Shown piece by piece: positions 53,544-61,829 of a DNA stretch of 64,000 nucleotides (the first letter of the stretch is position 1; the number at the start of each line of letters is the position of its first letter). The stretch spans positions 2,797,001 to 2,861,000 of the forward strand of contig NZ_CP151979.1 in assembly GCF_038593265.1 (NCBI RefSeq). Direction: 5' to 3'. The notes under the pieces were generated by a model. That model did not search any database, was not told where the DNA came from, and saw only the letters and a program-made list of their open reading frames with translations. Position numbers and translations under genes: made by a program. The DNA comes from Ureibacillus sp. FSL W7-1570 (lineage in GTDB: Bacteria > Bacillota > Bacilli > Bacillales_A > Planococcaceae).

Positions 53544-53572
53544 ATGGCACGCAGTTTCGTGCCATTTTTTTA
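53544..53572 (+). terminator. terminator after the solute-binding protein gene
   Basis: Stem ATGGCACG / CGTGCCAT followed by a T run. Confidence 0.93.
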
Positions 53573-53661
53573 TGGAAGGAATCACCTGTCATGGCCACAA
53601 AATTTCAGCTTGTTCATGATAAAATAGATGTAAAGAATAATATGGAAAAGAAGGTGTCGGT

Positions 53662-54201
53662 ATGAAAGAGGCGTTGTTGATTGTGGATATGAGCAATGAC
53701 TTTGTGGCGGATGACGGCAGTTTGACAGCGGGAAAACCAGCACAGGAAATTGTCCCATATATTGTGGAAAAAGCAAATGAATTTTTGGAGAAGGATCATA
53801 TTGTTGTTTTTGCCATGGATGCCCATCAAGAAAACGACCCGCATTTTGAATTATGGCCTCCCCACAATGTGGTGGGCACAAAGGGACAGCAGTTGTACGG
53901 AGAGCTATATACCTGGTATGAAGCCCATAAAGACCATCCCAATGTCATCATGCAGCCGAAAGAAAATTACAATGCGTTCTTCAACACAGGGCTTGCGGAC
54001 AAGTTGCGTTCCCGTGGTGTTGTGAAGGTTCATGTGTGCGGCGTATGCACGGACATTTGCGACTTTTTGACGGTTGCAGGGGCTGATGCGGAAGGGTTCA
54101 AAACGGCCGTTCATAAGCGGGGCGTTGCGACATTTACGGATCAAGGCGATTCGTTTATTGAACATATGAAAAGATGCTTCTTTACGGAAGTGGTGGAGTA
54201 G
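53662..54201 (+). CDS. isochorismatase-family cysteine hydrolase, nicotinamidase-like
   Basis: A 179-residue cysteine hydrolase with the catalytic triad Asp9 (IVDMSNDF), Lys100 (QPKENYNAF) and Cys129 (CGVCTDIC). The metal-site residues (Asp/His around DAHQENDPHFELWPPH) fit nicotinamidases, which convert nicotinamide to nicotinate for NAD recycling. Other family activities cannot be ruled out. AGAAGGTG precedes the ATG and a perfect terminator follows; it is monocistronic. Confidence 0.85.
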   Translation: MKEALLIVDMSNDFVADDGSLTAGKPAQEIVPYIVEKANEFLEKDHIVVFAMDAHQENDPHFELWPPHNVVGTKGQQLYGELYTWYEAHKDHPNVIMQPKENYNAFFNTGLADKLRSRGVVKVHVCGVCTDICDFLTVAGADAEGFKTAVHKRGVATFTDQGDSFIEHMKRCFFTEVVE

Positions 54202-54205
54202 ACAA

Positions 54206-54239
54206 ACCTCCGAAGCTTGAATGCTTCGGAGGTTTTTTA
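54206..54239 (+). terminator. terminator after the nicotinamidase-like gene
   Basis: Stem ACCTCCGAAGC / GCTTCGGAGGT followed by six T. Confidence 0.95.
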
Positions 54240-54360
54240 CATAAATATTGGTACCCTAGGAAACAATTATATATATATCTATCTACCTTAAAGGAATAAA
54301 ATTGACTAGTAATTAAGTTGTGGTTGTGATATGTTCATCCCCATTTATTGGAGTGGTTGT

Positions 54361-55449
54361 TTGTTGAGAAAAGGAATGATCTTCATCATCCTTGTATCAA
54401 TTGTTTCAATGTCCTTTTTTGGCATCCGGTTTATGGAAAATAAAGAAACTATTGATATGAAGGAAGAATTGGCAGCCGAACAATTTATCAAAAAGCATCT
54501 TTACGAAGAAAACGGCCTGATCAAAACCGATTTGAAAGGACAATCGAATGTCTATTTGGCTGAAACGACCGGATTGTGGATGGAATATTTGGTGAAGAAA
54601 GATGATTATCTTGAGTTCAAAAAACAGGCAAAAGTATTAAAACTTTTCAAAGAAGATAGTCAGTTGATTTCATGGAAAATTGACGGAAATAGGAAAGCAC
54701 CTGCGAATGCCTTGATCGATGATTTGAGAATCATTCAGGCGCTTGAAGAAGCGTCGGATCGATGGGGGATTCCGAAATATAGAAAAATGGCGCGTCAAAT
54801 GGGGAAGGATATTGTCCGCTACAACATGGAAAATGATTATTTTATTGACCATGCGGATATAAAAACAAAGCATAAGGCGGATTTTATCACATTAAGTTAT
54901 TTAAATCCAAAAGCGATCCATTTTTTTCTGGAAGAAGAATTGATCGATGAATCCCAGTACCTGTTGAATCGGGAGGTTCTCGTCAATGCGCCGGTATCAA
55001 AAAACGGATTTTTCCCTATCACCTATTATCCTTCAAGGAATGAATATGAATTTGAGCGGGAAGTGAATTTGATTAATCAATATTACATCGGCTATTACCG
55101 CGCTTTATGGGGTGGCGATGTTTCTTCTTTGATCCGGTTCACAAAAGAATCTTTGGAAAAGTATGGAGGCGTTCTTTATGGAAGATTTTCCAGTGAAACG
55201 AAGGAGCCGGCTGTGGAATATGAAGGGGCTTCCGTTTATGCCCTGGCGATTTTAATGTGTTTGCAAGCCGGTGAAGATGATTTGGCAAGACAGCTGTTTT
55301 ACAAAATGAAAGAGTTGCAAGTACTTGATGCTTCCACGGAATATTACGGGGGATATATCAACTTGGACAGCCTTGAAACCCATACGTTTGACAACCTTTT
55401 ACCTTTAATTGCAGAGAGGGAGGCCATTGATGAAGGGGTTTTTTACTAG
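54361..55449 (+). CDS. ydaJ: YdaJ-like glycoside hydrolase of the exopolysaccharide cluster
   Basis: A protein of about 362 residues: an N-terminal membrane anchor or signal (about residues 6-24) and an all-helical barrel-like domain resembling family 8 glycoside hydrolases. In B. subtilis, ydaJ opens the ydaJKLMN operon for a c-di-GMP-dependent exopolysaccharide. The role would be trimming or releasing the polymer outside the cell. The TTG at 54361 is chosen because GGAG lies seven bases before it; TTG 54364 and ATG 54376 are alternatives. Its end overlaps ydaK by 20 bases. Confidence 0.8.
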   Translation: MLRKGMIFIILVSIVSMSFFGIRFMENKETIDMKEELAAEQFIKKHLYEENGLIKTDLKGQSNVYLAETTGLWMEYLVKKDDYLEFKKQAKVLKLFKEDSQLISWKIDGNRKAPANALIDDLRIIQALEEASDRWGIPKYRKMARQMGKDIVRYNMENDYFIDHADIKTKHKADFITLSYLNPKAIHFFLEEELIDESQYLLNREVLVNAPVSKNGFFPITYYPSRNEYEFEREVNLINQYYIGYYRALWGGDVSSLIRFTKESLEKYGGVLYGRFSSETKEPAVEYEGASVYALAILMCLQAGEDDLARQLFYKMKELQVLDASTEYYGGYINLDSLETHTFDNLLPLIAEREAIDEGVFY

Positions 55450-56239
55450 AAAAGCATACATATCTTTGAAAATCTTTTTTCTCATTGTCAGTAGTCATTT
55501 AATGCTCATTTATCTATGGCCGAAGGGGAATTCAAGTAAGCTGCCATTTTTAACTTATCTGGTGATTACTTTATGTTCCCTGTTTTTTGGCACGCTGGCC
55601 AGTTTAATCATCACGTTGATTTTTATCTTTTTTTTGGGCTCGTTTTATATGTTTGACAGCATGCATATAGTGAATTCAGCTTTTATTGAAAGATTTTTGC
55701 ATCCCCAAACTTTTCTCATTTATGGTTTCGGTTTGCTGATTACAAGTATGCTTGGCGGCAATATTCAACATGAAATCCGGAGAATGGTGAATCAAATCGA
55801 TCTGTTAAAGCAAGAGGTGGAACAATTTGTGGCGATTGATACGGAAACTTTTTTCGATAATGCACAAAGAATGGAAATTGAATTGCAGAGAGAAATGAAA
55901 CGGATCGACCGCTACGGAGGGAAATTCACTGTACTGTTTTTTGAATTGGATTATTATAAAGAGTTTTTAAAGGCTTACGGGCAAGAGGAGATGGAACATT
56001 TATTAAAGACGATAGGAGAAAAGGTAAGTAATAATTTGCGTTTATCTGATAAAAAGTTTCGATATAGCGAAAACAAATTTGCCTTTTTTTTAATTGAAAC
56101 GCCGAAAGAGCACGTTGATATTGTGGCGGAAAAGTTGGCGAATTGTTTAAAAATCCATCAATTGAAGAACGGTAAAACTGTTACATTGAATTTCCATGTC
56201 AGTTATGGGGAGTACAACAGTGTACAAATGCTGAATTAA
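55430..56239 (+). CDS. ydaK: YdaK-like membrane c-di-GMP receptor with degenerate GGDEF domain
   Basis: A 269-residue protein with four N-terminal membrane helices (about residues 8-110), a short coiled stretch, and a GGDEF-fold domain (about 130-265). The active-site motif reads Ser213-Glu-Asn-Lys-Phe217 in place of GGDEF, so it cannot make c-di-GMP. The inhibitory-site motif RxxD is kept as Arg204-Leu-Ser-Asp207, exactly five residues before. It should therefore bind c-di-GMP and switch on the YdaM/YdaN synthase, as shown for B. subtilis YdaK. AGGGAGG precedes the ATG inside the ydaJ end. Confidence 0.88.
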   Translation: MKGFFTRKAYISLKIFFLIVSSHLMLIYLWPKGNSSKLPFLTYLVITLCSLFFGTLASLIITLIFIFFLGSFYMFDSMHIVNSAFIERFLHPQTFLIYGFGLLITSMLGGNIQHEIRRMVNQIDLLKQEVEQFVAIDTETFFDNAQRMEIELQREMKRIDRYGGKFTVLFFELDYYKEFLKAYGQEEMEHLLKTIGEKVSNNLRLSDKKFRYSENKFAFFLIETPKEHVDIVAEKLANCLKIHQLKNGKTVTLNFHVSYGEYNSVQMLN

Positions 56240-56566
56240 GCATGTACAAAAACGCTCGTTTAAAGATGTACATTTTTGATTTCCCCTGTATATTACAACT
56301 TTACATGGAGTGGCGGGTATGATAGCCTTGGTTGGCTTGCCAGCCCTTGTTACTGCTGGCTTTTTAGCGGCATAATCATGCCCGCAGAGGCTCCGTGTCA
56401 AGTTGTAATTATGCACTCACTTGTATAGAGAGCCGTATAACGGTCAAAAGTGTACATGCTTATATAAGCAAAAATGTACATTTTGATACAGACATTTACA
56501 ACAGTGAAATGAAAGAAATCAATTACAAAAATTTCATTGAAGAAATAGAACGGGAGACGGTCTTTT
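56240..56566. other. 327-base spacer between ydaK and ydaL with five TGTACA sites
   Basis: An otherwise tight operon is opened here. TGTACA occurs at 56243, 56267, 56451 and 56475, and once more in the ydaK end at 56221. Two copies lie in a longer near-repeat ATGTACATTTTGAT (56266-56280 with one extra T, and 56474-56487). These flank the structured element at 56292-56409. No gene is supported on either strand. Confidence 0.6.
56292..56409. repeat. large nested inverted repeat, candidate structured RNA or palindromic mobile element
   Basis: Outer arms ATTACAACTTTACATGGAG (56292-56310) and CTCCGTGTCAAGTTGTAAT (56391-56409) pair at 17 of 19 positions, the rest as G-U type. Inside, GCGGGTATGAT (56313-56323) pairs with ATCATGCCCGC (56375-56385). 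Within that lie two hairpins: AGCC/GGCT (56324-56337) and GCCAGC/GCTGGC (56339-56360). It matches no riboswitch class I know, including the c-di-GMP ones. Confidence 0.7.
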
Positions 56567-58282
56567 ATGACCTTTGACAGACGTGTGTTGTACTGTGCCA
56601 CGTTTATGGTTTTGCTACTCATTTTCAATCCTCTGACGGCTTTTGCGGAAGACCGATTCACTTCATTGGATGAAAGAAAAGTGACGTTGATTTATTACGG
56701 TTCGGATGAAGGGTCGATGAAAAATGTGCATTTTCTTGATGGCACATTAAGCGGATTGTTTGAACATGTAGAGCTTGTCAATTTGGATGATGTGAACGCA
56801 GAGAAGCTCAGGAATTCAGAAATCATTGTTTTTTATTCGGCCTATGAAATCGATGACCAAAAGAAATTAAACCTTTTTTCCGATTATGAAGAATTTGTTT
56901 TGGGGATCGGTGACGGAGCTTTACATCTACCGCAATTTTCTGATTGGACCATTTCAGGAAAACAATCCGTTTTTTCCATAGGGGAAAAAAAGTTGGAGCG
57001 CCCAATGGAAATTTTAAAAATTAAACCTGCAGAACAGATGGAAGTGATCGAATGGGGGCAAAAGTTTGAGGAACGGTTTCCCGTCATTTTAAAGAATTCG
57101 GCGAAAGGGTTTGTGGATTTTAATACGTTTGATTCGGAACGGAGATTTATTTTCTCGAAAAGTTTATTCAGCCTTTTTCAGTTGGAGGAACCCGAAATTC
57201 ATCCGGCTTATATAAGACTGGAGGATATATCCCCGGTATCCGATCCGAAGCAGGTTTCAGAGACGGCCGCTTATTTATTGGATAAAGGCATTCCGGTGTA
57301 TTTAGTCATTATTCCTGTATACATCAATCCTGAAACGGGAAAAAAAGTCACCCTTGATGATGCCCCGGATTTGAAAAAGGTGCTGGAGCAGTTGGTGAGC
57401 CGAGGCGCTTATGTCATTTCCCACGGTTATACCCATACATATCATTCTACTGAAACGGGTGAAGGATTTGAGTTTTGGGATTCGGTCATGAATCAGCCGA
57501 TTACAGCTTTAGCTGCTGACGAATCGGTGGCAAAGATCAAGTCGCGTGATGAATTTTCGATTTTGGAAGAATATGGGAAATATTTGCGTTCGTTGCAACA
57601 GATTGAAAGTCAATATACGAAAAATAAATTGGAAAATTCCATCCATTCTTTGACGAATTGGGGGCTTCCACCCACGGCTTTTGAGGCACCACATTATGCA
57701 ATGAGTTCAAATGGTTATCGGGTGGCATCCCAATATTTCTCGGCCATTTTTGGACAAATGCAAGTTTCTGATACGGACTGGAAAGTGATGACCGCCCCTT
57801 TATTTATCAGTTCTCCGGCGATTTTAAACGGTATGACATTATATCCGGAAACGATCGGGTACGTAAATCCGGATAGCTTAGATCCGATTGGTGAAGTGGA
57901 AGAAGTATTGGATGAAGTGGCGGAAGTTCCGGGGGCGGTCATTGGCGGAATATATCACCCCTATTTGGGAATGGAGTATTTGGAGGAGTTTGTAAGTTTA
58001 TTTGAAAAAGTGCCAAATCTACAGTGGATTGAATTGGATCAATATCCTCATTCAGTTCAAACGGATTACGTTCGAATAAGTCTGCCTGGGGATGGGCGCA
58101 TTTTGGTCAAGGAAGAATTCCCGTGGCAAACCAAAATCACGAATTATTTCAAGGACAATCCGGTAGAAGCTTTGCTTTGGGTGATCGTAGCCGTTACGGG
58201 AATATTTTTGAGCATTTTTATAGTGTATATCTTCTTTTTAAGAATCCGTTACCGGAAACAGCTGTTTGAGGAGAGAAACTGA
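56567..58282 (+). CDS. ydaL: YdaL-like DUF2334 membrane protein (putative polysaccharide deacetylase)
   Basis: A 571-residue protein with a signal peptide (cleavage likely after LTAFA), a large outer domain of DUF2334, which is related to polysaccharide deacetylases, and a C-terminal membrane helix (LWVIVAVTGIFLSIFIVYI) followed by a basic tail. Candidate metal-site residues include ARG-linked IRLEDI near residue 220, SHGYTHTYH near 285 and the EAPHY motif near 370. It would modify the exopolysaccharide outside the cell. It is preceded by a GGGAG site about eleven bases before ATG. Its TGA overlaps the ydaM ATG by one base. Confidence 0.85.
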   Translation: MTFDRRVLYCATFMVLLLIFNPLTAFAEDRFTSLDERKVTLIYYGSDEGSMKNVHFLDGTLSGLFEHVELVNLDDVNAEKLRNSEIIVFYSAYEIDDQKKLNLFSDYEEFVLGIGDGALHLPQFSDWTISGKQSVFSIGEKKLERPMEILKIKPAEQMEVIEWGQKFEERFPVILKNSAKGFVDFNTFDSERRFIFSKSLFSLFQLEEPEIHPAYIRLEDISPVSDPKQVSETAAYLLDKGIPVYLVIIPVYINPETGKKVTLDDAPDLKKVLEQLVSRGAYVISHGYTHTYHSTETGEGFEFWDSVMNQPITALAADESVAKIKSRDEFSILEEYGKYLRSLQQIESQYTKNKLENSIHSLTNWGLPPTAFEAPHYAMSSNGYRVASQYFSAIFGQMQVSDTDWKVMTAPLFISSPAILNGMTLYPETIGYVNPDSLDPIGEVEEVLDEVAEVPGAVIGGIYHPYLGMEYLEEFVSLFEKVPNLQWIELDQYPHSVQTDYVRISLPGDGRILVKEEFPWQTKITNYFKDNPVEALLWVIVAVTGIFLSIFIVYIFFLRIRYRKQLFEERN

Positions 58283-59562
58283 TGGCAAATTATTTATTTT
58301 ATATATCACTCGCATTTATTTGGATCATGCTGCTTTACCATATGTTTTTGGCCCAGGGCGGGTACAGGCATTTTAAAACTTTTGAAAAAGTGATCCCCAA
58401 ATGGGAACAAAAAATGAACGAAATGGACTTGCCGACAGTAAATGTGTTCATACCTGCGCATAATGAAGAAGTGGTGATTAAACAAACGTTGACGGCGATG
58501 TCCAGATTATATTATCCAAAAGACAAATTGGAAGTCATTTTGATTGCGGATAATTGCAGCGACCGAACGAAAGAAATAGGGGAGGAGTTTGCGGCGCAAT
58601 TCCCCTTCATCCGGGTTGTTGAAACGGTGGGCGAATATAAGGGAAGAGGAAAATCCAGTGCATTGAATTTTGCATTAAAAGAATCAAAGGGAGAAATCAT
58701 TGTTGTTTATGATGCGGACAACACGCCGGAGAGAAAAGCGGTATGGAATTTGGTGATGGGGCTTGTCAATGACGAAGGTGCCGCCGCGGTTGTAGGGAAG
58801 TTCCGGGTCATCAATGCGGCCAGCACATGGCTTACAAAGTTTATTAATATTGAAACCATCACTTTTCAATGGTTGGCCCAAGCAGGGAGATATTTTTGGT
58901 TCAAAATCGCAACCATTCCCGGAACCAATTTCGCCATTCGCAGAAGCATCCTGGATCAGCTGAATGGATGGGATACCTCCGCATTGACGGAAGATACGGA
59001 ATTGACCATTCGAATCTATAATCTCGGTTACTATATCCGGTTTTTCCCTGCCGCTGTCACGTGGGAGCAAGAGCCGGAAACCTTTAAAGTATGGTGGCGG
59101 CAGCGGACGCGATGGGCGAGGGGAAATCAATATGTTGTACTGAAATTTTTAAAAAATCTGTTGCGCTTGAACAGCCGAAAGATGATGTTCGACCTTTTTT
59201 ACTTCTTTTTCACCTACTTCATTTTTTTCTTTGGCGTCATTTTATCCAATGCAATATTCGTCGTGAATTTATTTCACGAATTGGATTTGCAAATCGGTTC
59301 AGTCGCCCTCGTGCTTTGGGGAATGGCCACTTTGCTATTTTTGACGGAAATTATGATTGCCTTGAGTATTGAAAAGAATCAGTTAACGGCAGGAAATATC
59401 TTCTATACCCTGCTCATGTATTTCACCTACTCGCAAATGTGGATTCTACTGGTAATCAATGCACTATTTTTGGAACTGAAACGGATCATTAGAAAAGAGG
59501 AATCTGTTTGGTATAAAACGGAACGGTTCTCTGTAAATAAAAAGGAGGAAAAGACGGTTTGA
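58282..59562 (+). CDS. ydaM: YdaM-like family 2 glycosyltransferase (cellulose synthase-like)
   Basis: A 426-residue processive GT2 enzyme. One N-terminal membrane helix, the catalytic domain with PAHNEE, the DAD motif (YDADNT), TED (LTEDTEL) and QxxRW (QRTRWARG), then three to four C-terminal helices that form the export channel. It polymerises a polysaccharide from a nucleotide sugar and pushes it across the membrane, with YdaN as outer partner and YdaK as c-di-GMP sensor. Start and stop overlap its neighbours, showing coupling. Confidence 0.92.
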   Translation: MANYLFYISLAFIWIMLLYHMFLAQGGYRHFKTFEKVIPKWEQKMNEMDLPTVNVFIPAHNEEVVIKQTLTAMSRLYYPKDKLEVILIADNCSDRTKEIGEEFAAQFPFIRVVETVGEYKGRGKSSALNFALKESKGEIIVVYDADNTPERKAVWNLVMGLVNDEGAAAVVGKFRVINAASTWLTKFINIETITFQWLAQAGRYFWFKIATIPGTNFAIRRSILDQLNGWDTSALTEDTELTIRIYNLGYYIRFFPAAVTWEQEPETFKVWWRQRTRWARGNQYVVLKFLKNLLRLNSRKMMFDLFYFFFTYFIFFFGVILSNAIFVVNLFHELDLQIGSVALVLWGMATLLFLTEIMIALSIEKNQLTAGNIFYTLLMYFTYSQMWILLVINALFLELKRIIRKEESVWYKTERFSVNKKEEKTV

Positions 59563-61538
59563 ATAGAGCTCTACATTGGATAATTCTTCTCGGGTCCTTT
59601 TTCATTTTTTTCTCTATTCATATAAACGAAACCCAGGCTGTAGAACTTCAGGGGATCCCTATTGAATTATCCGGAGAAACCAAAGCAGTTTTGACAGATA
59701 CGCCTATTGAGCTTTTTGGTCCCACTGCCGAAACCAATTTCTACTACAATATTTATTCAAAATTGGAAGAGCGAGATTATTATGTTCAATTTGAAGTTTC
59801 GAATTCAGAGTTATTGATTGAGCCATCCACACTGACCATCAAAATTGATGGCGAACCGGTCCAGTCGGTATCTCTTGCAGGGACCACTTCACAAACAATA
59901 AAAGTAAATTTGAACCATGCCGCATTAGAAGAAGGGACGCATACAATCACCGTTGTTTTTTCCGGCAATATTGCCGCCGGGGTCTGTTTGCCTCAAAATA
60001 CAACCGGGAATTGGGTGAAGATTCTTCCATCTTCTTTTATCAACTTATATCCGTATAATAATCAGCATGGTCTCAGTTTAAAAGACTATCCTGAACGGTA
60101 TTTGGGCTCTGAAAGTCAGGAAGTATCGGTTATTATTCCGACGAAACCGTCTACGGAAACATTGCAAAGTGCATTAATGGTGGCCAACTATTTATCCGGG
60201 TTATCCTCTCAGGATCATATTTCCATAGTAAACGAAGATGAGGTGGAAAAAATCACCGGCAATATGGTGGTTGTGGGAGGCGTAGAGGAGTTCCAAGCCG
60301 GATGGATGAGAGAATTGCTGCAAGCAAATGGCAAGGAGCCGGGGGAACATTCACTCTACATTTCCCAGCTTCCTTTGACCCAAAACAATCATGCGATTAC
60401 GGCCTTATTGATTTTAGCCAAACAGCCTGAAGAGATTTTAAACAAAATTTCGATCCTTACAAATGATTACTATATTGAGCAGTTATCAGGGGAATCGATT
60501 GAAATTGAACAGTTGCCGGAGATGATTGAAGAAAATGATGAAATTACGTTAAGCAGCTTTGGACTGGATGACCTATTATTGGACAGTAATGATTCAAAAT
60601 CGCAAACATACTTTTATTATTTGCCTGTAGATAAGAAATCTGTAAGCCAGCCATCTTTGGAATTGAAATTAAAGAAAACGCAATCGATTAAAAACGCCAA
60701 ATCCGCTGAAGAATTATCGATATCAGACACGCAAGTGGAGTTGATAGTCTACATTAACGACATCCCTCATTCCATTGATATCAACTCTTTGAAGGAAGAC
60801 AAGGAGGGGAATATCACAGTCCGTTTGCCTTTTGATAAAAACATATTAAACGATAACCGATTAATTTCCATTCAGTTTGAAGCGACAGGTTTACGTGTGG
60901 AAAATCCATGCGCCGCAACGGATCAGAACCGCTGGATTTATTTGTTTGCCGACAGTGCATTCCATTTTCCAATGAAATCCTCAAATCAGGATATGGATGC
61001 GGAACTGTTCTTTAACAGTTTCCCAGTTCCTTTTTCGGATAAAAACAAGGACTTATTGATTGTGCTGCCGGACGAGGAAATTCCCAACAAAGATTTGCAA
61101 AATTTGTTCAGCGTTTTAACGTTGAATGGCAAGCTGCCTTCCATCCGGCTGCTTTCTTCTTCAGAAGTGACAGAGGACTTGTTGAATCAGGGGAACGTGA
61201 TCTTTATTGGTTCTGTCAGTCAACATGACGTATTAAAAAAAGTGGTTGACCGGCTGATCGTCAATTATGAAAATTTAAAACCGCAATTAAGCCGGGCCGG
61301 TTTTATTGAGGAAAGCGTGGAGTATTACAGCTTCATGCAAAAAAATCCATGGAATGACGATCATTATATGGCAGTATTCGATCATCTCAAAGATACCGAT
61401 CATTATTTCAGTTTGGATTTTCTGCAATTTTTATCCGGCTCCAATAACGCCGCTTCCATCGCTGTGCAAACAGGACCGGGTTCTTATTTTACAAATGCAC
61501 AATTATTAAAAAATGAGGCCGGCCAACAAACGGAGTAG
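59559..61538 (+). CDS. ydaN: YdaN-like BcsB-family exopolysaccharide subunit, cut short by TAG
   Basis: A 659-residue BcsB-like protein with a signal peptide and two repeats of a carbohydrate-binding plus flavodoxin-like module (about residues 80-330 and 370-650). It should guide the polymer outside the membrane. The TAG at 61536-61538 ends it just before the expected C-terminal anchor: the same frame continues for 35 codons with a perfect membrane helix (LTVILVILILFYL) and a basic tail, ending at TAA 61644-61646. Full length would be about 695, close to the B. subtilis protein. The TTG start overlaps the ydaM stop, with GGAGG upstream. Confidence 0.88.
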   Translation: MNRALHWIILLGSFFIFFSIHINETQAVELQGIPIELSGETKAVLTDTPIELFGPTAETNFYYNIYSKLEERDYYVQFEVSNSELLIEPSTLTIKIDGEPVQSVSLAGTTSQTIKVNLNHAALEEGTHTITVVFSGNIAAGVCLPQNTTGNWVKILPSSFINLYPYNNQHGLSLKDYPERYLGSESQEVSVIIPTKPSTETLQSALMVANYLSGLSSQDHISIVNEDEVEKITGNMVVVGGVEEFQAGWMRELLQANGKEPGEHSLYISQLPLTQNNHAITALLILAKQPEEILNKISILTNDYYIEQLSGESIEIEQLPEMIEENDEITLSSFGLDDLLLDSNDSKSQTYFYYLPVDKKSVSQPSLELKLKKTQSIKNAKSAEELSISDTQVELIVYINDIPHSIDINSLKEDKEGNITVRLPFDKNILNDNRLISIQFEATGLRVENPCAATDQNRWIYLFADSAFHFPMKSSNQDMDAELFFNSFPVPFSDKNKDLLIVLPDEEIPNKDLQNLFSVLTLNGKLPSIRLLSSSEVTEDLLNQGNVIFIGSVSQHDVLKKVVDRLIVNYENLKPQLSRAGFIEESVEYYSFMQKNPWNDDHYMAVFDHLKDTDHYFSLDFLQFLSGSNNAASIAVQTGPGSYFTNAQLLKNEAGQQTE

Positions 61539-61646
61539 CCGGCGCAATCAAATGAACGGATCATTTGGATTTCCAGCTTCATTGCATTAACCGTCATTTT
61601 AGTAATCCTCATCCTGTTTTATTTGAAAAAACGGAAATATTCATAA
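61539..61646 (+). pseudogene. detached C-terminal anchor codons of ydaN
   Basis: Thirty-five sense codons in the ydaN frame after its TAG encode a short polar linker, one membrane helix and a Lys/Arg tail. They have no start codon with a ribosome-binding site, so they are made only by read-through. Confidence 0.8.
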
Positions 61647-61694
61647 CGCCCGCCTTTGTTGGGAACGGATTGCAAAAATATAAATATTGGCAGA

Positions 61695-61727
61695 AAGCCG
61701 AGGTTGACTTCATCACCTCGGCTTTTT
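61695..61727 (+). terminator. terminator after the yda operon
   Basis: Stem AAGCCGAGGT / ACCTCGGCTT followed by five T in total. Confidence 0.93.
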
Positions 61728-61784
61728 GTTTATCCAAATAATCCCACTTGCCGTCTCAATGGTCTCATTCTAAAATAAGTTATA

Positions 61785-61796
61785 GAACATTTGTTC
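61785..61796. promoter_or_regulatory. LexA (SOS) box before the Y-family polymerase gene
   Basis: GAAC-ATTT-GTTC matches the Bacillus LexA core GAAC-N4-GTTC. It lies seven bases before a TATAAT box (61803-61808), so LexA would block the promoter. Confidence 0.85.
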
Positions 61797-61829
61797 CGTT
61801 CATATAATAGAAGTGCGGAGGTGGTTGGC

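Noticed and set aside
56292-56409. c-di-GMP riboswitch (GEMM) between ydaK and ydaL
   Set aside because: The conserved GEMM sequence blocks were not found; only the stem architecture is present, so no known riboswitch class is claimed.
56395-56577. 60-codon frame between ydaK and ydaL
   Set aside because: It begins inside the structured element, lacks a ribosome-binding site, and its end overlaps the ydaL start only by chance.
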